This document shows positions 50,178 through 58,507 of a stretch of DNA of 64,000 nt, piece after piece (the first letter of the stretch is position 1; the number at the start of each line of letters is the position of its first letter). The notes under the pieces are model-generated. The model saw nothing but the letters and a program-made list of their open reading frames with translations, searched no databases and was not told where the DNA came from. The stretch lies in the NCBI RefSeq assembly GCF_014203555.1, contig NZ_JACHJH010000005.1, positions 164,225 through 228,224 of the forward strand, given 5' to 3'. Both the position numbers and the translations under genes were made by a program. The DNA is from Streptomyces olivoverticillatus. Its GTDB lineage: Bacteria > Actinomycetota > Actinomycetes > Streptomycetales > Streptomycetaceae.

Positions 50178-51761
50178 TCAGGGCCGTGCGCTTTCGCCGC
50201 CGAAGCGCTCGCGCAGCTCGTACTTGAGGACCTTGCGCAGCGTGCCGTTGCGCGGCAGCTCGTCCACGAGCTCCAGCTGCTCGGGCAGCTTGTGCACGGA
50301 CAGCCCCGCGGCCCGCAGGTGGTCCGTGACGGCGCCGAGGGTCAGCGGTGCGGCTCCCGGCCGCTGCTGCACGACCGCGCAGACGCGCTCGCCGCGCACC
50401 GCGTCGGGCAGGCCGATGACGGCGACATCCTCGATCCCGGGGTGCCCGTAGAGGAGTTGTTCGACCTCTTGGGCGGAGATGTTCTCGCCCTTGCGGATGA
50501 TGACGTCCTTGGCGCGCCCGGTGAGCACGAGATATCCGTCCGCGGTGAGACGGCCCAGGTCGCCGGTGACGAGGAAGCCGTCCGCGTCGAACGCCTCGGC
50601 GGTGTGCGCCGGGTCGAGGTAGCCGGTGCAGACCGCTTCGCCGCGCAGCCGGATCTCTCCCGTGACCCCGGCGGGCACCGGCCGGCCGTCCTTGCCGACG
50701 ACACGGATCTCCATTCCGGCGGGGGACCGTCCTTCCGTGGCGGCGAGCTTCTCCGGCGGGTCGTCCTCGGTCCCCATGGTGATCATCGGCGCCTCGGTCA
50801 TGCCGTAGCCGTGAGTGAGCCGACAGCCCAGCTCGCGCACGACGTCGTGGTACAGCTCCGGCGGCTTGGGGGCGCCGCCTCCCGCCATGAGACGGAGGGT
50901 GGGGATCAGGGGGCGGGCGGGCTCCTTGCGCTGCTCGGCGAGGAACATCGCGTAGAACGCGGTGGAGCCTCCGGCGACGGTGACGCCGTGGCGGCGGTAG
51001 GCGTCGAGCGAGTCCGGCAGGACGAAGTGTTCGAGGAGGACGGCGGGGAAGCCGCTGAGCAGCATCGTCACGGTGTAGTCGGGCCCGGCCACGTGCGCGT
51101 AGGGGAAGGCCATGGAGCCGACGTCGTCCGGGGTGAGGCGGAGCGCGCCGGCGAGGCAGGCGCCTGCGGCGATGAGGGAGCGGTCGGTGTGCAGGACGCC
51201 TTTGGGCCGTGAGGTCGTGCCGGAGGTCCAGTAGATCCAGCGCACCGTCGTGCCGTCGCGGGGCGGGGCGGGCAGGACGGCGGGGTCGCCCTCGGGGAGG
51301 GGCTCGTAGGCCGGGAAGACGAGCGGTGGCGTGGGGAGGGCGAGGGCGAGACGATGGGCCATCGAGGCGTGGTCGAAGCCCCGCCAGACTCCCGGTACAG
51401 CGAAGAACTCCGCTTCGGCCGCCCGCAGCACATGGCCGACCTCGTGCTCCCGGTAGAAGGGGACGATGGGGATCTGGACGGCGCCCAGGCGAGCCAGCGC
51501 GAAGGCCAGCTCGACCGTCTCGATCCGGGTGGGCAGCTGCCAGGCCACCCGGCTCCCGGGCCGTATGCCGAGCCCGTACAGCCAGGCGGCGACCCGCTCC
51601 GCGCGGGTGTGCAGACCGCCGAAGGACAGCCGGTGGCCGGCGCCGGGGCCGTCGCCCTGGATGAGCGCGGGGGCGCCGGGGGCCAGGGCGGCGCGGCGGT
51701 CGAGGAGTTCCCACAGGGTGCGGCAGCGGGCCGGGTCCAGGGCGTCGGTACCAGGGCGCAT
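50178..51761 (-). CDS. Acyl-CoA/aryl-CoA synthetase (AMP-forming)
   Basis: 527 aa from ATG 51761 with GGAGGAGG upstream; the longer frame to 52082 is rejected. ANL-superfamily motifs: WTSGTTSRPKGVLHTD (A3), LTHGYGMTEAP (A5), GFLVTGDLGRLTADGYLVLTGR (A7/A8), GENISAQEVE and PRNGTLRKVLKYEL with catalytic Lys near the C-terminus. It activates a carboxylic acid to its CoA ester via acyl-AMP; the substrate is inferred only to be that of the adjacent cluster. It has its own operator-like site upstream (51805-51823). Confidence 0.94.
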   Translation of the reverse strand: MRPGTDALDPARCRTLWELLDRRAALAPGAPALIQGDGPGAGHRLSFGGLHTRAERVAAWLYGLGIRPGSRVAWQLPTRIETVELAFALARLGAVQIPIVPFYREHEVGHVLRAAEAEFFAVPGVWRGFDHASMAHRLALALPTPPLVFPAYEPLPEGDPAVLPAPPRDGTTVRWIYWTSGTTSRPKGVLHTDRSLIAAGACLAGALRLTPDDVGSMAFPYAHVAGPDYTVTMLLSGFPAVLLEHFVLPDSLDAYRRHGVTVAGGSTAFYAMFLAEQRKEPARPLIPTLRLMAGGGAPKPPELYHDVVRELGCRLTHGYGMTEAPMITMGTEDDPPEKLAATEGRSPAGMEIRVVGKDGRPVPAGVTGEIRLRGEAVCTGYLDPAHTAEAFDADGFLVTGDLGRLTADGYLVLTGRAKDVIIRKGENISAQEVEQLLYGHPGIEDVAVIGLPDAVRGERVCAVVQQRPGAAPLTLGAVTDHLRAAGLSVHKLPEQLELVDELPRNGTLRKVLKYELRERFGGESARP

Positions 51762-51804
51762 GGCGTCCTCCTCCGGGGAACCCTCTGGTCTGACCGTACG
51801 GGGT

Positions 51805-51823
51805 ATCTGACGCAGCATCAGGT
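51805..51823. promoter_or_regulatory. Operator-like inverted repeat, acyl-CoA synthetase promoter
   Basis: ATCTGACG-CAG-CATCAGGT, a weaker copy (6/8 match in the right arm) of the site at 51885-51903 and 57457-57477. It lies 44 bp upstream of the synthetase ATG. Confidence 0.55.
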
Positions 51824-51848
51824 CTGGCGGAGCATAGGCCGGTGCGCC

Positions 51849-51877
51849 TTGTCGGTCCAGGGGGTGCGGACTAGCCT
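51849..51877 (+). promoter_or_regulatory. Promoter of the amidohydrolase-acyl-CoA dehydrogenase operon
   Basis: TTGTCG (51849-51854), 17 bp, TAGCCT (51872-51877). The start site would be near 51885, the first base of the operator, so repressor binding would hinder initiation. Confidence 0.6.
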
Positions 51878-51884
51878 CGAAGCG

Positions 51885-51903
51885 AACTGACGGTTCGTCA
51901 GAT
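51885..51903. promoter_or_regulatory. Operator-like inverted repeat, amidohydrolase promoter
   Basis: AACTGACG-GTT-CGTCAGAT. The right half-site CGTCAGAT is identical to that at 57469-57476 and the inner ACGGTnCGT is shared; typical of TetR-family operators in fatty- or steroid-catabolism clusters. No TetR gene is in the window. Confidence 0.75.
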
Positions 51904-51921
51904 AGGCGAGAGGGAGCCCTC

Positions 51922-53121
51922 ATGGATCTGCCGCGCATCGTCAGCGTCGACGACCACGTGATCGAGCCCGCCCACCTCTTCGAGGCCTGGCTGCCGGCCA
52001 AGTACCGCGAGCGCGGCCCCCGGCCCCTGACCACCGGCATCGGAGAGCTGGAGTACACCGGCGGGAAGTACCGCATCGCCATGGACCCCGACGGTCCGCC
52101 CGCCGACTGGTGGATCTACGAGGACCTCCGCTTCCCCTACAAGCGCACCATCGCCGCCGCGGGGTTCGACCGCGACCACATGACCCTGGAGGGCATCACC
52201 CGCGCCGAAATGCGCCCCGGCTGCTGGGACCCGGCCGAACGCCTGAAGGACATGGACCTCAACCACGTCGAGGCCTCTCTCTGCTTCCCCACCTTCCCCC
52301 GCTTCTGCGGCCAGACCTTCGCCGAGGCCCACGACAAGGAAGTCGCCCTGGCCTGCGTACGGGCCTACAACGACTGGATGGTGGAGGAGTGGTGCGGCGA
52401 CAGCCGCGGCCGGCTGATCCCGCTGTGCCTCATACCCCTGTGGGACGTGCGCCTCGCCGTCGCGGAAATACACCGCAATGCCGAACGCGGCGTACGCGCG
52501 GTGACCTTCAGCGAGCTCCCCACCCACCTCGGCCTCCCCAGCATCCACACCGGCTACTGGGACCCCTTCTTCGCCGCCTGCCAGGAGACCGGCACCGTCG
52601 TCAACATGCACATCGGCTCCTCCTCGCAGATGCCCGCCGCATCCCCCGACGCACCACCGGCCGTCCAGGCAACCCTGTCCTTCAACAACGCCATGGCCTC
52701 GATGTCCGACTACCTCTTCAGCGGCGTGCTCGTGCGCTTCCCCCGCCTGAAACTGGCCTACAGCGAGGGCCAGATGGGCTGGATCCCCTACCTCCTGGAA
52801 CGGGCCGACGACGTATGGCGCGAGCACCGCGCCTGGGGCGGGGTGCGCGACCTCGTCCCGGAGCCGCCCTCCACCTATTACTACCGGCAGGTCTTCTGCT
52901 GCTTTTTCCGTGACAAACACGGTGTCGCATCACTCGATGCGGTGGGCCGGGACAACGCCACCTTCGAAACCGACTACCCCCACGTCGACTCCACTTTCCC
53001 CCACACCAAGGAGATCGCCCTGGAGCACGTGCGGGGCCTGGACGGCGAGACGGTTCACAAACTCATGCGGGGCAACGCCATCCGCATGCTCGGCCTGGAC
53101 CTCGACGCCCCCGGCAGGTGA
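51922..53121 (+). CDS. Amidohydrolase family protein (COG2159, ACMSD-like)
   Basis: 399 aa from ATG 51922. SVDDHVIEPAHLFEAWLP carries the first metal motif, and later the fold shows VVNMHIGSSS and FETDYPHVDSTFP with the terminal Asp. The group includes decarboxylases and hydrolases acting on metal-bound cyclic or keto acids (aminocarboxymuconate-semialdehyde decarboxylase-like). The specific reaction cannot be told. It leads an operon with two acyl-CoA dehydrogenase genes (gap 7 bp, then 6 bp), so it probably acts on a CoA-linked or derived catabolite. Confidence 0.9.
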   Translation: MDLPRIVSVDDHVIEPAHLFEAWLPAKYRERGPRPLTTGIGELEYTGGKYRIAMDPDGPPADWWIYEDLRFPYKRTIAAAGFDRDHMTLEGITRAEMRPGCWDPAERLKDMDLNHVEASLCFPTFPRFCGQTFAEAHDKEVALACVRAYNDWMVEEWCGDSRGRLIPLCLIPLWDVRLAVAEIHRNAERGVRAVTFSELPTHLGLPSIHTGYWDPFFAACQETGTVVNMHIGSSSQMPAASPDAPPAVQATLSFNNAMASMSDYLFSGVLVRFPRLKLAYSEGQMGWIPYLLERADDVWREHRAWGGVRDLVPEPPSTYYYRQVFCCFFRDKHGVASLDAVGRDNATFETDYPHVDSTFPHTKEIALEHVRGLDGETVHKLMRGNAIRMLGLDLDAPGR

Positions 53122-53128
53122 ACCCTCC

Positions 53129-54298
53129 ATGGACCTCACCTACTCCCCGGAAGAGGAAGACTTCCGGCGCTGCCTGCGCGCCTGGCTGCGCCGGACGCTG
53201 CCCAAGCTGCCGCCCAAACCGCCGCCGTCCGACTGGCCTGCCCGCCGGGCCTACGACTGCGCCTGGCAACGGGCGCTGTACGACGCCGGGTACGCCGGCC
53301 TGCACTGGCCCGTCGACGCAGGCGGCCAGGGCGCCACCCCCACCCAGCACCTGATCTTCCTTGAGGAGACCGAGCTGGCCGGCGCGCCATATGTGGGGGC
53401 GAACTTCGTCGGCCTGCTGCACGCCGGTCCCACCATCGCCACCGAGGGCACCGCCGGACAGCGCGCCCGCTGGCTGCCGCCGATCCTGCGCGGCGAGGAG
53501 GTCTGGTGCCAGGGCTTCTCCGAACCGGAAGCCGGCTCCGACCTGGCCTCGCTGCGCACCCGCGCCGTCCGCGACGGCGACGCCTACGTCGTCACCGGCA
53601 GCAAGATCTGGACCTCGCACGCCCAGGTCGCCGACTGGTGCGAACTGCTCGTCCGCACCGATCCCGCCGCGCCCCGGCACCGGGGTCTCTCCTGGCTCGC
53701 CCTGCCGATGGACGCCCCCGGGGTGACCGTCCGCCCGCTGCGGACCCTCGCCGGCTCCACGGAATTCGCCGAGGTCTTCCTCGACGACGTGCGGATCCCC
53801 CTCGCCCACCGCATCGGCGCGGAGAACGACGGCTGGCGCGTCACCATGGTCACCCTCTCCTTCGAACGCGGCACGGCCTTCGCCGGGGAAGTCGTGGCCT
53901 GCTGCCGCACCCTCGCCCGCCTGGCGGCTGTGGCCAAGGAGAACGGCCGGTGGGAGGACACCGCCCTGCGCCGCCGCCTCGGCCGCCTGAACGCCGACTT
54001 CACCGCCCTGTGGCGGCTCGTCCAGGCCAACGTGAGCGAGGCCGAGAGCTCGCTGCGCACCGGAGGCGACGGGGTGCCGGGCCTGGGCGGCTCGGTCTTC
54101 AAGCTGCACTACTCACAGGCACGCCAGGAGCTGTACGACACGGCCGCCGACATCCTCGGCCCCCACTGCCTGGACGCCGACCACGAGTGGACCGCCGAGC
54201 GGCTCTCCTCCCTCTCGTACACGATCGCGGCAGGCACCTCCCAGATCCAGCGGAACATCATCGCCGAGCGCATCCTCGGCCTTCCCAAGGGACGGTGA
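53129..54298 (+). CDS. Acyl-CoA dehydrogenase, alpha-like subunit
   Basis: 389 aa from ATG 53129. The ACAD fold is complete: QGFSEPEAGSDLASLRTRA, GSKIWTSHAQVADWCELLVRT (FAD-binding strand) and GTSQIQRNIIAERILGLP at the C-terminus. It pairs with the shorter ACAD that follows, an arrangement used by heteromeric acyl-CoA dehydrogenases that act on bulky ring-bearing substrates, as in mycobacterial steroid side-chain catabolism. Substrate not known. Confidence 0.94.
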   Translation: MDLTYSPEEEDFRRCLRAWLRRTLPKLPPKPPPSDWPARRAYDCAWQRALYDAGYAGLHWPVDAGGQGATPTQHLIFLEETELAGAPYVGANFVGLLHAGPTIATEGTAGQRARWLPPILRGEEVWCQGFSEPEAGSDLASLRTRAVRDGDAYVVTGSKIWTSHAQVADWCELLVRTDPAAPRHRGLSWLALPMDAPGVTVRPLRTLAGSTEFAEVFLDDVRIPLAHRIGAENDGWRVTMVTLSFERGTAFAGEVVACCRTLARLAAVAKENGRWEDTALRRRLGRLNADFTALWRLVQANVSEAESSLRTGGDGVPGLGGSVFKLHYSQARQELYDTAADILGPHCLDADHEWTAERLSSLSYTIAAGTSQIQRNIIAERILGLPKGR

Positions 54299-54304
54299 GC
54301 GGCC

Positions 54305-55348
54305 ATGGACCTCCGGCCGGACGACGACCAGCGGGCCCTGAAGGCGGGAATGCGGGAGCTCCTCCAGGCCCGTTTCCCCCGCGAGCGGCTCCGGGAAGCG
54401 GCCGATGCGGACCGGCCAGGACCGGCGTTCGACCGCGCCTTGTGGCGGGCACTGGGGGAAGCCGGGCTCTTCTCCCTGCGGCTGCCCGAGAAGGACGGCG
54501 GGGCGGGTCTGGGGCTGCCGGAGGCCGTGCTGGTCTTCGAAGAGGCGGGGCGCGCCCTGCTGCCCGGCCCGCTCGTCGCCACCCACCTCGCCGCCGGTCA
54601 CGTGCCGGGCGCCGCCGAGGGGGCGGCCGTGGTGACGGCGGTCGACCGACCCGGCATGGTCGAGCATCTGGACGCGTCGGATGCTGTGCTGTTGCTCAAC
54701 CACCCCAGCGTCCACGTGCTGTCGACGGCCGGGGGCACGGGAAGGGAGAAACTGCCGGGGCGCCCGGTGCGGTCGGTGGATCCGACGACGCCTCTGTACG
54801 ACGTACGGCAACTCCCCCCGGCGGTCACCGATCACGCGATGCAGGTCGCGGCCCCGGGCGCAGACCGGCTGCGCCGCGAGGCGGCGCTGCTGACTGCCGC
54901 CCAGCAACTCGGCAGCGCCTCCCGCACTCTGGAGATGGCGGTGGACCACGCCAGAACACGCATCCAGTTCGGCCGCCCCATCGGGACGTTCCAAGCCGTG
55001 CAACACCTCTGTGCCCAAATGCTCGTGCGTGCGGAAATCGCACGCAGTAGCGTGCACGCCGCGTCATTGACGATGACGGCCTGTGATATTTCGGCGGCGA
55101 AACTGTTGGCCGATGATGCGGCTGTCCGTAATGCCCGTGACTGTTTGCAACTGCATGGCGGTCTGGGATTCAGCTGGGACATGGATGTGCATCTGCACTT
55201 GAAACGGTCATGGCTGCGGCTCGAACAGTGGCAAGGGGCGTACGAGGCCGAGGAGGTGCTGGCGGCCGCACTGTCGAACGGGCCCACGGAGGGCGTCCCG
55301 GACCATCGCTTCCGCGAAATGGACTGGACGTTCAATGGCGTTGAGTAA
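54305..55348 (+). CDS. Acyl-CoA dehydrogenase, short beta-like subunit
   Basis: 347 aa, shorter than usual, from ATG 54305. Homology-like parts are the N-terminal helices (LRLPEKDGGAGLGLPEAVLVF) and the C-terminal domain (GSASRTLEMAVDHARTRIQFG, LQLHGGLGFSWDMDVHLHLK). The middle domain is short and variable, as in the beta subunits of heterotetrameric ACADs. It follows the alpha gene by 6 bp. Codon use changes after about 55000: third positions become less G/C and the coding style differs, suggesting a mosaic gene. Confidence 0.9.
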   Translation: MDLRPDDDQRALKAGMRELLQARFPRERLREAADADRPGPAFDRALWRALGEAGLFSLRLPEKDGGAGLGLPEAVLVFEEAGRALLPGPLVATHLAAGHVPGAAEGAAVVTAVDRPGMVEHLDASDAVLLLNHPSVHVLSTAGGTGREKLPGRPVRSVDPTTPLYDVRQLPPAVTDHAMQVAAPGADRLRREAALLTAAQQLGSASRTLEMAVDHARTRIQFGRPIGTFQAVQHLCAQMLVRAEIARSSVHAASLTMTACDISAAKLLADDAAVRNARDCLQLHGGLGFSWDMDVHLHLKRSWLRLEQWQGAYEAEEVLAAALSNGPTEGVPDHRFREMDWTFNGVE

Positions 55349-55761
55349 TCGATGTGGGTGGAATGCCTGCCTTGCCGCGGATAAAAGATCACGCTGCGTT
55401 GATATCGAGTTGTGCCCTTGACGTAACTCGTCACAGTGTGGAGTTGGGTCCGACCTCGGGTACTCTCCCTCGGGTGCGAGTAGTTCAAGGGCGCAACAAA
55501 ACGGGTGTTGCTCATGTGGTGACATCGGCTGTGGGAATGCCCGTCTATCGCGTCGAAACTGGGTACTCGATTCCCCAATGTTCGACTTCCCGCAGCGAGC
55601 GTCGCACAGTATGCAGTACCCCTACCCCTTTGCGCCGGAATATGACCGAAGCGCTTGTTGGGGTAACTGAACGTCAACCATGCTGTCTCTCAAGGGGATC
55701 ACGCTCCGTGAACCCCGGGAGGCGCGAGGCGTTGTGTCCGCCGGTTCGGATGGTGTGAGCG
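55349..55761. other. AT-richer gap of 413 bp without a supported gene
   Basis: Visibly lower in GC than the surroundings, continuing the change that starts inside the preceding ACAD gene. A 134-codon open frame (55354-55758) has no ribosome site and an unnatural Arg/Ser-rich composition. Promoter-like TTGACG at 55417-55422 is present, but a matching -10 was not clear. It is probably the regulatory region of the 55762 gene, with transferred sequence. Confidence 0.5.
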
Positions 55762-56241
55762 GTGCAGGTGCTTCAAATGCAGATGGAGGTCGGGGCCGAC
55801 CCCTCGGAGGTGGGGCGGGCCCGTAGATGGGCGCGGTCACGGCTCGCCGGATCCGGAATAGGGCTCGACGAGCCTCTCGCCGAGACGCTGATCCTGCTGA
55901 TCTCCGAACTGGTCACCAATGCCGTGGTGCACACGGGCTGTCCGGCTGTGCTGCGCATGCTCTTCCCCGGCACGGGCGCTGCCGCCGGGGTGATGGCCGC
56001 AGGCGCCGCGGGCACGGTCCGGGTCGAGGTGGCCGACATCAGCGCTCGTCCGCCGAGCCGGCGGTGCGCCCAGGGTGACGACACGGGAGGCCGGGGCCTG
56101 GAGTTGGTGGACGGTCTCGCCGACCGCTGGGGCTGGCACCGTGAGGGTGTGGGCAAGCGGATCTGGTGCGAGGTCGATCGCGGTGACTCGCTCTGGACTG
56201 GTGCTTTTGAGTCACAACACGCCGCGACAAATCGGGCGTAG
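55762..56241 (+). CDS. ATP-binding regulatory protein (RsbW-like GHKL)
   Basis: 159 aa from a GTG at 55762. N box ISELVTNAVVHTG is intact, G1 is VEVADISARPP and G2 is GGRGLELVDGLADRWGW. These small kinases or ATPases act as anti-sigma or regulatory switches; dozens are encoded per Streptomyces genome. The partner is not in the window. In contrast with the 12769 protein, the ATP site looks functional. Confidence 0.88.
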   Translation: MQVLQMQMEVGADPSEVGRARRWARSRLAGSGIGLDEPLAETLILLISELVTNAVVHTGCPAVLRMLFPGTGAAAGVMAAGAAGTVRVEVADISARPPSRRCAQGDDTGGRGLELVDGLADRWGWHREGVGKRIWCEVDRGDSLWTGAFESQHAATNRA

Positions 56242-56267
56242 TCGACAAAAGTCCAGACCAGGTGTTG

Positions 56268-56284
56268 ACGTGAAGTGTTCACGT
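56268..56284. promoter_or_regulatory. 17-bp inverted repeat ACGTGAA-GTG-TTCACGT
   Basis: Perfect 7-bp arms with a 3-bp spacer, overlapping a TTGACG -35-like hexamer (56265-56270). No gene on the plus strand follows within 1.2 kb, so its target is unclear; it may bind a regulator of the 55762 gene from downstream or be part of an unrecognised small transcript. Confidence 0.45.
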
Positions 56285-56486
56285 GATCACCCTTGGATGC
56301 AGCGATTCGTTGCGAGGGGACGTCGAGAGGTCCGTGTGCCCAGGGCCGCCTTGGCGAGTGCGGGTCGCGGCCCGGCGCGATCACAGGGCTAAGGCGCCGG
56401 AGCTGGGTGGCGGCGTACGGTGCCGTGCTCGGGGTGCGCATCTGTGCGCCGCCGCCCGCCCGTCCCCTCGACAGGCCGTTCCGGTC

Positions 56487-57413
56487 TCAGAGAATCGCGA
56501 CCGGTGCGACGGGCGCCCCCACTCCGCCGACGAACGGCTCCGGCGTCGCGGCCAGCAGGAACGCGTAGCGCCGTGCTTCTGCGCACGCTTGTGAAAGCTC
56601 CTCCAGATTCCAGTTCTGGCCCTGCATCATGCCCATCTCCACCAGGTCGAGTGCGTGGACGGGCAGCCAGAGCCCCTCGATTTCCGGGGGGAAGATCTCG
56701 AACGTCAGGGTGTCGTTGGCGACGGCGGCCACATCCCGCGCGTGGAACCATTCGGGCGTGCGAATCGACAGTCCGGGCGAAGGGTAGGTGTACGCCTGCT
56801 TGTCGCCGGCCAGGTACCGCTGAATCTGGCCGGTTCGTATGAGCGCGATATCGCCACGGCCGACCGTGACGCCGGCCAGCTCCTCCGCGGCATCCAAGTC
56901 CTCCGGCGTGACGACATGGCCGGCGTCGAGGCGGTCCACGCCCCGTGCGCGGGTGACATCGAGCAACACCCCGCGCGAGACGATCGGGCCCGCCTTCTCC
57001 ACTCCGCTGAAAGCCGCCCGACCGTGAGTGGTGATCGACTCTGCGGGGCGGCCGTTGTACAGCCTGCCGCTGTGTGAGACGTGGGCCAGCCCGTCCCAGT
57101 GGGTGGCCGCCTGCAGGCCCATGGTCACGATGTCGTCGCTGGTGGCCACGGTGCCGGGGCCCGCAAGCTCCACATTGATCCCGGTCATGGTGTGCAGCGG
57201 ATTGACCCTGCCCGGGATGACGCCCGTCTGCACCCCGTCCTGTTGGAGGGGGAGCGCCAAAGGGATGCGGCGGCCACTGGTGACCGTTGCCGCCGTGGCG
57301 CGGACGACCGCCTCGGTGATGAGGTTGAGCGTGCCGATTTCGTCGGTGTCTCCCCATCGTCCCCAGTTGTTGATGCGCTTGGCGATCTCGTGGAACTCGG
57401 CCGGCAACGACAT
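56487..57413 (-). CDS. Cyclase-fold metal hydrolase (kynurenine-formamidase-like, PF04199)
   Basis: 308 aa from ATG 57413 (MSLPAEFHEIAKRINNWG). The metal motif is ATHWDGLAHVSHSG (H-x-D-G-x-x-H), near residue 108-120; the family includes kynurenine formamidase, isatin hydrolase and cyclases of polyketide pathways. Amide or lactone ring opening is the likely chemistry. It is divergent from the SDR gene across the operator at 57457-57477, so both ends may share a regulator. Confidence 0.88.
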   Translation of the reverse strand: MSLPAEFHEIAKRINNWGRWGDTDEIGTLNLITEAVVRATAATVTSGRRIPLALPLQQDGVQTGVIPGRVNPLHTMTGINVELAGPGTVATSDDIVTMGLQAATHWDGLAHVSHSGRLYNGRPAESITTHGRAAFSGVEKAGPIVSRGVLLDVTRARGVDRLDAGHVVTPEDLDAAEELAGVTVGRGDIALIRTGQIQRYLAGDKQAYTYPSPGLSIRTPEWFHARDVAAVANDTLTFEIFPPEIEGLWLPVHALDLVEMGMMQGQNWNLEELSQACAEARRYAFLLAATPEPFVGGVGAPVAPVAIL

Positions 57414-57456
57414 GGGATCCCTCCCCGGTCTTGTGTTCGTGCCTTCCCTGCCCAAA

Positions 57457-57477
57457 AATCTAACGGTCCGTCAGATT
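57457..57477. promoter_or_regulatory. Operator-like inverted repeat between the cyclase and SDR genes
   Basis: AATCTAACG-GTC-CGTCAGATT. Arms match 8/9; this is the best version of the site seen also at 51805-51823 and 51885-51903. It lies 20 bp before the SDR start and 44 bp from the cyclase start. Confidence 0.8.
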
Positions 57478-57496
57478 GGGCCGGAAGGGGTGCGCC

Positions 57497-58408
57497 GTGG
57501 GCAGCTTCTTGGCAGGCAAGGTCGTGGCCGTCACGGGGGCCGGACGGGGCATCGGCCGGGCCGTTGCGCTGGCATGTGCCGCCGAGGGGGCGAAGGTCGT
57601 CGTTAACGACTACGGCGTCTCCGTCCACGGTGACGAGCCGGCAAGCGAGGTGGCGGAAGCCGTCGCCCAGGAGATCGCAGCGATGGGCGGCGAGGCGGCG
57701 GCCGTGGCCGACGACGTGTCGACCATGGCGGGTGGACAGCGGATCGTCGACACCGCACTCGGGCGGTACGGGCGGCTCGACGGTGTCGTGTGCGTCGCGG
57801 GGATCCTGCGCGAACGCATGCTCTTCAACATGACGGAAGAGGAGTGGGACCCCGTCATCGCCACCCACTTGAAGGGGACCTTCACGGTCTTCCGCGCCGC
57901 CTCCGCGGTGATGCGCCGCCAGCGCGGCGGCACCCTCATCGGCTTCACCAGCGGCAACCACCAGGGCAGCGTGTCCCAGGCCAACTACGCCTCCGCCAAG
58001 GGAGGCGTCATCTCCCTCGTCCGCAGTGCCGCCCTGGGCCTGCACAAGTACGGGGTCACCGCCAACTGCGTGGCCCCCGTGGCGCGCACCCGGATGTCTG
58101 AGGGCGTGCCCATGGAGCTCAAGGAGATCGGCGAACCGGAGGACGTGGCCGCCCTGGTCGTCTATCTGCTCAGCGAGCGGGCCCGGGCGGAGGGGATCAC
58201 CGGGCAGGTCTACACGGCGGCCGGTTCCAAGATCGCGGTCTGGGCCCAGCCGCGTGAACTGCGCGCCGCCTACGCCGAGGGCCCCTGGACGCCGCAGCGC
58301 ATCGCCGACGTCCTCCCCACGACCGTCGGGGCCGACCCGATGCCGATGCTGGACCAGCTGGCGGCCATGACCGAAGCGGCCGCTGCCGGAGACCGCCCCA
58401 ACACCTGA
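57497..58408 (+). CDS. SDR, 3-hydroxyacyl-CoA dehydrogenase (MFE2-like) type
   Basis: 303 aa from GTG 57497 with GGAAGGGG upstream. Cofactor loop TGAGRGIGRAVALACAAEG, catalytic YASAKGG, and a C-terminal extension (SKIAVWAQPRELRAAYAEG). The extended length and the VVVNDYGVSVHGD region are those of the peroxisomal MFE-2-type hydroxyacyl-CoA/hydroxysteroid dehydrogenases. Acts most likely in beta-oxidation of the cluster substrate. It is the first gene of the SDR-ACAD-ALDH-ADH operon. Confidence 0.9.
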   Translation: MGSFLAGKVVAVTGAGRGIGRAVALACAAEGAKVVVNDYGVSVHGDEPASEVAEAVAQEIAAMGGEAAAVADDVSTMAGGQRIVDTALGRYGRLDGVVCVAGILRERMLFNMTEEEWDPVIATHLKGTFTVFRAASAVMRRQRGGTLIGFTSGNHQGSVSQANYASAKGGVISLVRSAALGLHKYGVTANCVAPVARTRMSEGVPMELKEIGEPEDVAALVVYLLSERARAEGITGQVYTAAGSKIAVWAQPRELRAAYAEGPWTPQRIADVLPTTVGADPMPMLDQLAAMTEAAAAGDRPNT

Positions 58409-58434
58409 CCCGGCCCCGGGCCGGGCCGCACTGT

Positions 58435-58497
58435 TCTGTCGAGTCCGTCGATCGTGTCCAGTCTGTCGATTGTGCTGATTGTGTCGATTTCGGCGAG
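58435..58497 (+). repeat. Seven-unit 9-bp repeat before the third acyl-CoA dehydrogenase gene
   Basis: Units of nine bases from 58435: tctgtcgag, tccgtcgat, cgtgtccag, tctgtcgat, tgtgctgat, tgtgtcgat, ttcggcgag. It runs almost to the ribosome site of the gene at 58508. Confidence 0.75.
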
Positions 58498-58507
58498 GGG
58501 AGAAGCC

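Noticed and set aside
55354..55758. 134-codon open frame in the AT-richer gap
   Set aside because: No ribosome site, unlikely composition and no domain; kept only as a note on the gap.
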